Part shown: in pieces, positions 1 to 11,100 of the stretch
Numbering within the stretch: the stretch's first letter is position 1
Layout of the letters: each line of letters opens with the position of its first letter
Assembly: GCA_030544235.1 (NCBI GenBank)
Contig: JARUPU010000029.1
Coordinates: 1-64,000 of the forward strand
Origin: Lepturacanthus savala
Taxonomy: Eukaryota; Chordata; Actinopteri; Scombriformes; Trichiuridae
Length of the DNA: 64,000 bases
Direction of reading: 5' to 3'
Program-made: the position numbers and the translations under genes
The notes under the pieces: model-generated
Seen by the model: the letters and a program-made list of their open reading frames with translations, nothing else
What the model was told of the DNA's origin: nothing
Databases searched by the model: none

Positions 1-164
1 GAAAAAGTTAAAAACAAAATATACTTACCAGAAACCTAAAAAAGAAGGGGGTTAGACAAAATTCGTACGGAGAATACACCAGGGGGAGTATAAACGGGAA
101 GAGGATGAATTCAGGTTCAGTTGGCTCCTGACCATCGAGGAAGAAACATCTCCTCATTTACAGT

Positions 165-216
165 GGTGGCATGCCTGAAGAAGCCCTAAACATGGGCGAA
201 ACGTCGCGGCGCCACC
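165..216 (+). ncRNA. Hammerhead-ribozyme-like motif of satellite A (first copy)
   Basis: Core and helices in order. Outer stem I is GGTGGC (165-170) with GCCACC (211-216). Inner stem I is TGC (172-174) with GCG (206-208), including one G-U pair. The core CTGAAGA is at 175-181. Stem II is GCCC (183-186) with GGGC (194-197). GAAA is at 198-201, followed by CGTC. Predicted cleavage is after C205. Stem III is only the palindrome ACGT (201-204), so it could form only between two molecules, as known for small hammerheads of Penelope-like elements. One oddity is an extra A (182) between the core and stem II, which departs from the textbook consensus. The same motif recurs at 1188, 2215, 3239 and then 4265 plus multiples of 1025 to 19640, giving 20 copies in A1. 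Activity is inferred, not shown. Confidence 0.66.
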
Positions 217-368
217 TACACCAATAAAAAAGCCAACTTTATACTTTATATAACAAAGGCGAACCGGCTATTATTAATATATATAAATAAAACTATATTA
301 TATATCTAACCTAAATATAAATATACCTAAACTAAATATAAATAGTAATGAAAACCCTAACATGGAAG

Positions 369-498
369 AAGTGCCAGGGGGATGCCCATCCCCAGGCTGG
401 ACCGTGCATTTCAGGGGACTAAGTAGTCCCCTGACCAAATCCTTTATCCTGACCAGCCAGTGCCGCCTGGGGGCTCATTGGACGTCCCCCTGGCACTT
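369..498 (+). other. 130-bp foldback carrying the shared 3' module (satellite A, first copy)
   Basis: Outer inverted arms of 14 bp are AAGTGCCAGGGGGA (369-382) and TCCCCCTGGCACTT (485-498). A second nested pair is CCCCAGGC (390-397) with GCCTGGGG (465-472). The innermost hairpin is TCAGGGGACT, loop AAGT, AGTCCCCTGA (411-434). Together they make a rod-like structure in RNA or a cruciform in DNA. The hairpin is preceded by TGGACCGTGCATT (398-410), which satellite C also carries. Array edges fall just after this hairpin: A1 and A2 both end 16 nt past it, and A2 begins on its 3' arm. It could alternatively be an old foldback transposon, but the edges lie inside it rather than at its termini, so an RNA 3'-end structure is preferred. 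The equivalent in the fifth unit is 4469-4598. Confidence 0.6.
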
Positions 499-517
499 TC
501 TAAGCTAAACTAAGCTA

Positions 518-649
518 CCCTAACCCTCTCCCTCCCCCTAACCCTAACCCAAACCCTAATTGTGGCCTAACCCTAACCCCAGTCATAGCCCTAACCCTAA
601 CCCTAACCCTAACCCTAGCCCTAACCCTAACCCTAACCCTAACCCTAAT
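518..649 (+). repeat. Internal CCCTAA tract of satellite A unit (first copy)
   Basis: About 130 bp of CCCTAA and variants (CCCTAGCCCTAA, CCCAAACCCTAATTGTGG, CCCCAGTCATAG). Every complete A unit has it at the same place, immediately centromere-proximal to the foldback module. The orientation matches the long telomeric tracts. In-frame reading of this tract gives the VRVRVR or LTLTLT runs seen in conceptual translations, so those frames are not genes. It looks like a fossil of the telomeric DNA that once followed a single element and was then amplified together with it. Confidence 0.9.
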
Positions 650-3600
650 CTCCTTTCCCCGGTAATAAGCCCCCAGCCAGTTTAATTTCCGCATGTCCAA
701 GGTCCATCCAGCCTTAGGAAAATTTACCATGCGAGGTACTCTACTGATAAGACTCCCAAATCGGGAGCACAGTTTTCCAGAATCCCCAATCAGGGATCTG
801 ATAGCATCTGGGAAAGTTGAAATGGAATGGGAAGGGATAGAAAAGGAAAAAGGGAAAAGGTACAAGGGAAGAAGGAATTAGAGGCAAAATAATTGGCTTA
901 TAATTGGTTTATTTATTAATTATTAATTGGAAAACCTAAATTTAAAGGGAAAAGGCAAATTGAACATTTAAAAATACTTACCTGAGTGAACCTAAAAAAG
1001 GAAACAATTATACTTACCTTAATGAAAAAGTTAAAAACAAAATATACTTACCAGAAACCTAAAAAGAAGGGGGTTAGACAAAATTCGTACGGAGAATACA
1101 CCAGGGGGGAGTATAAACGGGAAGAGGATGAATTCAGGTTCAGTTGGCTCCTGACCATCGAGGAAGAAACATCTCCTCATTTACAGTGGTGGCATGCCTG
1201 AAGAAGCCCTAAACATGGGCGAAACGTCGCGGCGCCACCTACACCAATAAAAAAGCCAACTTTATACTTTATATAACAAAGGGCGAACCGGCTATTATTA
1301 ATATATATAAATAAAACTATATTATATATCTAACCTAAATATAAATATACCTAAACTAAATATAAATAGTAATGAAAACCCTAACATGGAAGAAGTGCCA
1401 GGGGGATGCCCATCCCCAGGCTGGACCGTGCATTTCAGGGGACTAAGTAGTCCCCTGACCAAATCCTTTATCCTGACCAGCCAGTGCCGCCTGGGGGCTC
1501 ATTGGACGTCCCCCCTGGCACTTTCTAAGCTAAACTAAGCTACCCTACACCCTCTCCCTCCCCCTAACCCTAACCCAAACCCTAATTGTGGCCTAACCCT
1601 AACCCCAGTCATAGCCCTAACCCTAACCCTAACCCTAACCCTAGCCCTAACCCTAACCCTAACCCTAACCCTAATCTCCTTTCCCCGGTAATAAGCCCCC
1701 AGCCAGTTTAATTTCCGCATGTCCAAGGTCCATCCAGCCTTAGGAAAATTTACCATGCGAGGTACTCTACTGATAAGACTCCCAAATCGGGAGCACAGTT
1801 TTCCAGAATCCCCAATCAGGGATCTGATAGCATCTGGGAAAGTTGAAATGGAATGGGAAGGGATAGAAAAGGAAAAAGGGAAAAGGTACAAGGGAAGAAG
1901 GAATTAGAGGCAAAATAATTGGCTTATAATTGGTTTATTTATTAATTATTAATTGGAAAACCTAAATTTAAAGGGAAAAGGCAAATTGAACATTTAAAAA
2001 TACTTACCTGAGTGAACCTAAAAAAGGAAACAATTATACTTACCTTAATGAAAAAGTTAAAAACAAAATATACTTACCAGAAACCTAAAAAAGAAGGGGG
2101 TTAGACAAAATTCGTACGGAGAATACACCAGGGGGGAGTATAAACGGGAAGAGGATGAATTCAGGTTCAGTTGGCTCCTGACCATCGAGGAAGAAACATC
2201 TCCTCATTTACAGTGGTGGCATGCCTGAAGAAGCCCTAAACATGGGCGAAACGTCGCGGCGCCACCTACACCAATAAAAAAGCCAACTTTATACTTTATA
2301 TAACAAAGGCGAACCGGCTATTATTAATATATATAAATAAAACTATATTATATATCTAACCTAAATATAAATATACCTAAACTAAATATAAATAGTAATG
2401 AAAACCCTAACATGGAAGAAGTGCCAGGGGGATGCCCATCCCCAGGCTGGACCGTGCATTTCAGGGGACTAAGTAGTCCCCTGACCAAATCCTTTATCCT
2501 GACCAGCCAGTGCCGCCTGGGGGCTCATTGACGTCCCCCTGGCACTTTCTAAGCTAAACTAAGCTACCCTAACCCTCTCCCTCCCCCTAACCCTAACCCA
2601 AACCCTAATTGTGGCCTAACCCTAACCCCAGTCATAGCCCTAACCCTAACCCTAACCCTAACCCTAGCCCTAACCCTAACCCTAACCCTAACCCTAATCT
2701 CCTTTCCCCGGTAATAAGCCCCCAGCCAGTTTAATTTCCGCATGTCCAAGGTCCATCCAGCCTTAGGAAAATTTACCATGCGAGGTACTCTACTGATAAG
2801 ACTCCCAAATCGGGAGCACAGTTTTCCAGAATCCCCAATCAGGGATCTGATAGCATCTGGGAAAGTTGAAATGGGAATGGGAAGGGATAGAAAAGGAAAA
2901 AGGGAAAAGGTACAAGGGAAGAAGGAATTAGAGGCAAAATAATTGGCTTATAATTGGTTTATTTATTAATTATTAATTGGAAAACCTAAATTTAAAGGGA
3001 AAAGGCAAATTGAACATTTAAAAATACTTACCTGAGTGAACCTAAAAAAGGAAACAATTATACTTACCTTAATGAAAAAGTTAAAAACAAAATATACTTA
3101 CCAGAAACCTAAAAAAGAAGGGGGTTAGACAAAATTCGTACGGAGAATACACCAGGGGGGAGTATAAACGGGAAGAGGATGAATTCAGGTTCAGTTGGCT
3201 CCTGACCATCGAGGAAGAAACATCTCCTCATTTACAGTGGTGGCATGCCTGAAGAAGCCCTAAACATGGGCGAAACGTCGCGGCGCCACCTACACCAATA
3301 AAAAAGCCAACTTTATACTTTATATAACAAAGGCGAACCGGCTATTATTAATATATATAAATAAAACTATATTATATATCTAACCTAAATATAAATATAC
3401 CTAAACTAAATATAAATAGTAATGAAAACCCTAACATGGAAGAAGTGCCAGGGGGATGCCCATCCCCAGGCTGGACCGTGCATTTCAGGGGACTAAGTAG
3501 TCCCCTGACCAAATCCTTTATCCTGACCAGCCAGTGCCGCCTGGGGGGCTCATTGGACGTCCCCCTGGCACTTTCTAAGCTAAACTAAGCTACCCTAACC

Positions 3601-4368
3601 CTCTCCCTCCCCCTAACCCTAACCCAAACCCTAATTGTGGCCTAACCCTAACCCCAGTCATAGCCCTAACCCTAACCCTAACCCTAACCCTAGCCCTAAC
3701 CCTAACCCTAACCCTAACCCTAATCTCCTTTCCCCGGTAATAAGCCCCCAGCCAGTTTAATTTCCGCATGTCCAAGGTCCATCCAGCCTTAGGAAAATTT
3801 ACCATGCGAGGTACTCTACTGATAAGACTCCCAAATCGGGAGCACAGTTTTCCAGAATCCCCAATCAGGGATCTGATAGCATCTGGGAAAGTTGAAATGG
3901 GAATGGGAAGGGATAGAAAAGGAAAAAGGGAAAAGGTACAAGGGAAGAAGGAATTAGAGGCAAAATAATTGGCTTATAATTGGTTTATTTATTAATTATT
4001 AATTGGAAAACCTAAATTTAAAGGGAAAAGGCAAATTGAACATTTAAAAATACTTACCTGAGTGAACCTAAAAAAGGAAACAATTATACTTACCTTAATG
4101 AAAAAGTTAAAAACAAAATATACTTACCAGAAACCTAAAAAAGAAGGGGGTTAGACAAAATTCGTACGGAGAATACACCAGGGGGGAGTATAAACGGGAA
4201 GAGGATGAATTCAGGTTCAGTTGGCTCCTGACCATCGAGGAAGAAACATCTCCTCATTTACAGTGGTGGCATGCCTGAAGAAGCCCTAAACATGGGCGAA
4301 ACGTCGCGGCGCCACCTACACCAATAAAAAAGCCAACTTTATACTTTATATAACAAAGGCGAACCGGC

Positions 4369-4450
4369 TATTATTAATATATATAAATAAAACTATATTA
4401 TATATCTAACCTAAATATAAATATACCTAAACTAAATATAAATAGTAATG
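4369..4450. other. AT-rich stretch of satellite A unit
   Basis: Representative unit. About 80 bp made almost entirely of A and T, with TATA-like runs (ATATATAAATAAAA, TATATTATATATC) and three AAATATAAATA-type near-repeats. It lies between the hammerhead-like motif and the foldback module. It could be a DNA-unwinding or promoter-like region, but no initiation signal can be identified from sequence alone. Confidence 0.5.
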
Positions 4451-4920
4451 AAAACCCTAACATGGAAGAAGTGCCAGGGGGATGCCCATCCCCAGGCTGG
4501 ACCGTGCATTTCAGGGGACTAAGTAGTCCCCTGACCAAATCCTTTATCCTGACCAGCCAGTGCCGCCTGGGGGCTCATTGGACGTCCCCCTGGCACTTTC
4601 TAAGCTAAACTAAGCTACCCTAACCCTCTCCCTCCCCCTAACCCTAACCCAAACCCTAATTGTGGCCTAACCCTAACCCCAGTCATAGCCCTAACCCTAA
4701 CCCTAACCCTAACCCTAGCCCTAACCCTAACCCTAACCCTAACCCTAATCTCCTTTCCCCGGTAATAAGCCCCCAGCCAGTTTAATTTCCGCATGTCCAA
4801 GGTCCATCCAGCCTTAGGAAAATTTACCATGCGAGGTACTCTACTGATAAGACTCCCAAATCGGGAGCACAGTTTTCCAGAATCCCCAATCAGGGATCTG
4901 ATAGCATCTGGGAAAGTTGA

Positions 4921-4990
4921 AATGGGAATGGGAAGGGATAGAAAAGGAAAAAGGGAAAAGGTACAAGGGAAGAAGGAATTAGAGGCAAAA
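4921..4990 (+). other. Purine-rich tract of satellite A unit
   Basis: Representative unit. About 70 bp of mostly G and A with scattered T and C (for example GGGAATGGGAAGGGATAGAAAAGG). On the minus strand this is a pyrimidine-rich run, about 85 bp downstream of the nearest GTAAGT motif when read in the minus direction. A role as a polypurine priming tract or a splice-acceptor-like tract is possible but not shown. Confidence 0.4.
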
Positions 4991-5074
4991 TAATTGGCTT
5001 ATAATTGGTTTATTTATTAATTATTAATTGGAAAACCTAAATTTAAAGGGAAAAGGCAAATTGAACATTTAAAA

Positions 5075-5153
5075 ATACTTACCTGAGTGAACCTAAAAAA
5101 GGAAACAATTATACTTACCTTAATGAAAAAGTTAAAAACAAAATATACTTACC
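5075..5153 (-). promoter_or_regulatory. Three U1-type 5' splice-site sequences (satellite A unit)
   Basis: Representative unit. Minus-strand CAGGTAAGTAT (5085-5075), AGGTAAGTAT (5120-5111) and GGTAAGTAT (5153-5145) each match the donor consensus. The first is an 11-nt perfect complement to the conserved 5' end of U1 snRNA. They are spaced 36 and 34 bp apart in AT-rich sequence. They lie on the strand that would give UUAGGG-containing (TERRA-like) transcripts. Satellite C also has three on the same strand. Splicing itself is not shown; U1 binding or chance are the alternatives. Confidence 0.45.
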
Positions 5154-8100
5154 AGAAACCTAAAAAAGAAGGGGGTTAGACAAAATTCGTACGGAGAATA
5201 CACCAGGGGGGAGTATAAACGGGAAGAGGATGAATTCAGGTTCAGTTGGCTCCTGACCATCGAGGAAGAAACATCTCCTCATTTACAGTGGTGGCATGCC
5301 TGAAGAAGCCCTAAACATGGGCGAAACGTCGCGGCGCCACCTACACCAATAAAAAAGCCAACTTTATACTTTATATAACAAAGGCGAACCGGCTATTATT
5401 AATATATATAAATAAAACTATATTATATATCTAACCTAAATATAAATATACCTAAACTAAATATAAATAGTAATGAAAACCCTAACATGGAAGAAGTGCC
5501 AGGGGGATGCCCATCCCCAGGCTGGACCGTGCATTTCAGGGGACTAAGTAGTCCCCTGACCAAATCCTTTATCCTGACCAGCCAGTGCCGCCTGGGGGCT
5601 CATTGGACGTCCCCCTGGCACTTTCTAAGCTAAACTAAGCTACCCTAACCCTCTCCCTCCCCCTAACCCTAACCCAAACCCTAATTGTGGCCTAACCCTA
5701 ACCCCAGTCATAGCCCTAACCCTAACCCTAACCCTAACCCTAGCCCTAACCCTAACCCTAACCCTAACCCTAATCTCCTTTCCCCGGTAATAAGCCCCCA
5801 GCCAGTTTAATTTCCGCATGTCCAAGGTCCATCCAGCCTTAGGAAAATTTACCATGCGAGGTACTCTACTGATAAGACTCCCAAATCGGGAGCACAGTTT
5901 TCCAGAATCCCCAATCAGGGATCTGATAGCATCTGGGAAAGTTGAAATGGGAATGGGAAGGGATAGAAAAGGAAAAAGGGAAAAGGTACAAGGGAAGAAG
6001 GAATTAGAGGCAAAATAATTGGCTTATAATTGGTTTATTTATTAATTATTAATTGGAAAACCTAAATTTAAAGGGAAAAGGCAAATTGAACATTTAAAAA
6101 TACTTACCTGAGTGAACCTAAAAAAGGAAACAATTATACTTACCTTAATGAAAAAGTTAAAAACAAAATATACTTACCAGAAACCTAAAAAAGAAGGGGG
6201 TTAGACAAAATTCGTACGGAGAATACACCAGGGGGGAGTATAAACGGGAAGAGGATGAATTCAGGTTCAGTTGGCTCCTGACCATCGAGGAAGAAACATC
6301 TCCTCATTTACAGTGGTGGCATGCCTGAAGAAGCCCTAAACATGGGCGAAACGTCGCGGCGCCACCTACACCAATAAAAAAGCCAACTTTATACTTTATA
6401 TAACAAAGGCGAACCGGCTATTATTAATATATATAAATAAAACTATATTATATATCTAACCTAAATATAAATATACCTAAACTAAATATAAATAGTAATG
6501 AAAACCCTAACATGGAAGAAGTGCCAGGGGGATGCCCATCCCCAGGCTGGACCGTGCATTTCAGGGGACTAAGTAGTCCCCTGACCAAATCCTTTATCCT
6601 GACCAGCCAGTGCCGCCTGGGGGCTCATTGGACGTCCCCCTGGCACTTTCTAAGCTAAACTAAGCTACCCTAACCCTCTCCCTCCCCCTAACCCTAACCC
6701 AAACCCTAATTGTGGCCTAACCCTAACCCCAGTCATAGCCCTAACCCTAACCCTAACCCTAACCCTAGCCCTAACCCTAACCCTAACCCTAACCCTAATC
6801 TCCTTTCCCCGGTAATAAGCCCCCAGCCAGTTTAATTTCCGCATGTCCAAGGTCCATCCAGCCTTAGGAAAATTTACCATGCGAGGTACTCTACTGATAA
6901 GACTCCCAAATCGGGAGCACAGTTTTCCAGAATCCCCAATCAGGGATCTGATAGCATCTGGGAAAGTTGAAATGGGAATGGGAAGGGATAGAAAAGGAAA
7001 AAGGGAAAAGGTACAAGGGAAGAAGGAATTAGAGGCAAAATAATTGGCTTATAATTGGTTTATTTATTAATTATTAATTGGAAAACCTAAATTTAAAGGG
7101 AAAAGGCAAATTGAACATTTAAAAATACTTACCTGAGTGAACCTAAAAAAGGAAACAATTATACTTACCTTAATGAAAAAGTTAAAAACAAAATATACTT
7201 ACCAGAAACCTAAAAAAGAAGGGGGTTAGACAAAATTCGTACGGAGAATACACCAGGGGGGAGTATAAACGGGAAGAGGATGAATTCAGGTTCAGTTGGC
7301 TCCTGACCATCGAGGAAGAAACATCTCCTCATTTACAGTGGTGGCATGCCTGAAGAAGCCCTAAACATGGGCGAAACGTCGCGGCGCCACCTACACCAAT
7401 AAAAAAGCCAACTTTATACTTTATATAACAAAGGCGAACCGGCTATTATTAATATATATAAATAAAACTATATTATATATCTAACCTAAATATAAATATA
7501 CCTAAACTAAATATAAATAGTAATGAAAACCCTAACATGGAAGAAGTGCCAGGGGGATGCCCATCCCCAGGCTGGACCGTGCATTTCAGGGGACTAAGTA
7601 GTCCCCTGACCAAATCCTTTATCCTGACCAGCCAGTGCCGCCTGGGGGCTCATTGGACGTCCCCCTGGCACTTTCTAAGCTAAACTAAGCTACCCTAACC
7701 CTCTCCCTCCCCCTAACCCTAACCCAAACCCTAATTGTGGCCTAACCCTAACCCCAGTCATAGCCCTAACCCTAACCCTAACCCTAACCCTAGCCCTAAC
7801 CCTAACCCTAACCCTAACCCTAATCTCCTTTCCCCGGTAATAAGCCCCCAGCCAGTTTAATTTCCGCATGTCCAAGGTCCATCCAGCCTTAGGAAAATTT
7901 ACCATGCGAGGTACTCTACTGATAAGACTCCCAAATCGGGAGCACAGTTTTCCAGAATCCCCAATCAGGGATCTGATAGCATCTGGGAAAGTTGAAATGG
8001 GAATGGGAAGGGATAGAAAAGGAAAAAGGGAAAAGGTACAAGGGAAGAAGGAATTAGAGGCAAAATAATTGGCTTATAATTGGTTTATTTATTAATTATT

Positions 8101-11100
8101 AATTGGAAAACCTAAATTTAAAGGGAAAAGGCAAATTGAACATTTAAAAATACTTACCTGAGTGAACCTAAAAAAGGAAACAATTATACTTACCTTAATG
8201 AAAAAGTTAAAAACAAAATATACTTACCAGAAACCTAAAAAAGAAGGGGGTTAGACAAAATTCGTACGGAGAATACACCAGGGGGGAGTATAAACGGGAA
8301 GAGGATGAATTCAGGTTCAGTTGGCTCCTGACCATCGAGGAAGAAACATCTCCTCATTTACAGTGGTGGCATGCCTGAAGAAGCCCTAAACATGGGCGAA
8401 ACGTCGCGGCGCCACCTACACCAATAAAAAAGCCAACTTTATACTTTATATAACAAAGGCGAACCGGCTATTATTAATATATATAAATAAAACTATATTA
8501 TATATCTAACCTAAATATAAATATACCTAAACTAAATATAAATAGTAATGAAAACCCTAACATGGAAGAAGTGCCAGGGGGATGCCCATCCCCAGGCTGG
8601 ACCGTGCATTTCAGGGGACTAAGTAGTCCCCTGACCAAATCCTTTATCCTGACCAGCCAGTGCCGCCTGGGGGCTCATTGGACGTCCCCCTGGCACTTTC
8701 TAAGCTAAACTAAGCTACCCTAACCCTCTCCCTCCCCCTAACCCTAACCCAAACCCTAATTGTGGCCTAACCCTAACCCCAGTCATAGCCCTAACCCTAA
8801 CCCTAACCCTAACCCTAGCCCTAACCCTAACCCTAACCCTAACCCTAATCTCCTTTCCCCGGTAATAAGCCCCCAGCCAGTTTAATTTCCGCATGTCCAA
8901 GGTCCATCCAGCCTTAGGAAAATTTACCATGCGAGGTACTCTACTGATAAGACTCCCAAATCGGGAGCACAGTTTTCCAGAATCCCCAATCAGGGATCTG
9001 ATAGCATCTGGGAAAGTTGAAATGGGAATGGGAAGGGATAGAAAAGGAAAAAGGGAAAAGGTACAAGGGAAGAAGGAATTAGAGGCAAAATAATTGGCTT
9101 ATAATTGGTTTATTTATTAATTATTAATTGGAAAACCTAAATTTAAAGGGAAAAGGCAAATTGAACATTTAAAAATACTTACCTGAGTGAACCTAAAAAA
9201 GGAAACAATTATACTTACCTTAATGAAAAAGTTAAAAACAAAATATACTTACCAGAAACCTAAAAAAGAAGGGGGTTAGACAAAATTCGTACGGAGAATA
9301 CACCAGGGGGGAGTATAAACGGGAAGAGGATGAATTCAGGTTCAGTTGGCTCCTGACCATCGAGGAAGAAACATCTCCTCATTTACAGTGGTGGCATGCC
9401 TGAAGAAGCCCTAAACATGGGCGAAACGTCGCGGCGCCACCTACACCAATAAAAAAGCCAACTTTATACTTTATATAACAAAGGCGAACCGGCTATTATT
9501 AATATATATAAATAAAACTATATTATATATCTAACCTAAATATAAATATACCTAAACTAAATATAAATAGTAATGAAAACCCTAACATGGAAGAAGTGCC
9601 AGGGGGATGCCCATCCCCAGGCTGGACCGTGCATTTCAGGGGACTAAGTAGTCCCCTGACCAAATCCTTTATCCTGACCAGCCAGTGCCGCCTGGGGGCT
9701 CATTGGACGTCCCCCTGGCACTTTCTAAGCTAAACTAAGCTACCCTAACCCTCTCCCTCCCCCTAACCCTAACCCAAACCCTAATTGTGGCCTAACCCTA
9801 ACCCCAGTCATAGCCCTAACCCTAACCCTAACCCTAACCCTAGCCCTAACCCTAACCCTAACCCTAACCCTAATCTCCTTTCCCCGGTAATAAGCCCCCA
9901 GCCAGTTTAATTTCCGCATGTCCAAGGTCCATCCAGCCTTAGGAAAATTTACCATGCGAGGTACTCTACTGATAAGACTCCCAAATCGGGAGCACAGTTT
10001 TCCAGAATCCCCAATCAGGGATCTGATAGCATCTGGGAAAGTTGAAATGGGAATGGGAAGGGATAGAAAAGGAAAAAGGGAAAAGGTACAAGGGAAGAAG
10101 GAATTAGAGGCAAAATAATTGGCTTATAATTGGTTTATTTATTAATTATTAATTGGAAAACCTAAATTTAAAGGGAAAAGGCAAATTGAACATTTAAAAA
10201 TACTTACCTGAGTGAACCTAAAAAAGGAAACAATTATACTTACCTTAATGAAAAAGTTAAAAACAAAATATACTTACCAGAAACCTAAAAAAGAAGGGGG
10301 TTAGACAAAATTCGTACGGAGAATACACCAGGGGGGAGTATAAACGGGAAGAGGATGAATTCAGGTTCAGTTGGCTCCTGACCATCGAGGAAGAAACATC
10401 TCCTCATTTACAGTGGTGGCATGCCTGAAGAAGCCCTAAACATGGGCGAAACGTCGCGGCGCCACCTACACCAATAAAAAAGCCAACTTTATACTTTATA
10501 TAACAAAGGCGAACCGGCTATTATTAATATATATAAATAAAACTATATTATATATCTAACCTAAATATAAATATACCTAAACTAAATATAAATAGTAATG
10601 AAAACCCTAACATGGAAGAAGTGCCAGGGGGATGCCCATCCCCAGGCTGGACCGTGCATTTCAGGGGACTAAGTAGTCCCCTGACCAAATCCTTTATCCT
10701 GACCAGCCAGTGCCGCCTGGGGGCTCATTGGACGTCCCCCTGGCACTTTCTAAGCTAAACTAAGCTACCCTAACCCTCTCCCTCCCCCTAACCCTAACCC
10801 AAACCCTAATTGTGGCCTAACCCTAACCCCAGTCATAGCCCTAACCCTAACCCTAACCCTAACCCTAGCCCTAACCCTAACCCTAACCCTAACCCTAATC
10901 TCCTTTCCCCGGTAATAAGCCCCCAGCCAGTTTAATTTCCGCATGTCCAAGGTCCATCCAGCCTTAGGAAAATTTACCATGCGAGGTACTCTACTGATAA
11001 GACTCCCAAATCGGGAGCACAGTTTTCCAGAATCCCCAATCAGGGATCTGATAGCATCTGGGAAAGTTGAAATGGGAATGGGAAGGGATAGAAAAGGAAA

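Noticed and set aside
369..498. Foldback as a DNA transposon (MITE) with 14-bp terminal repeats
   Set aside because: No clear target duplication at its ends, and satellite-telomere breakpoints fall inside it rather than at its termini. RNA structure explains it better.
693..881. 62-66-codon plus-strand frame starting MSKVHP in each A unit
   Set aside because: The length changes with single-base indels between copies (62 versus 66 codons), and the C-terminal part is the purine tract. No sign of coding selection.
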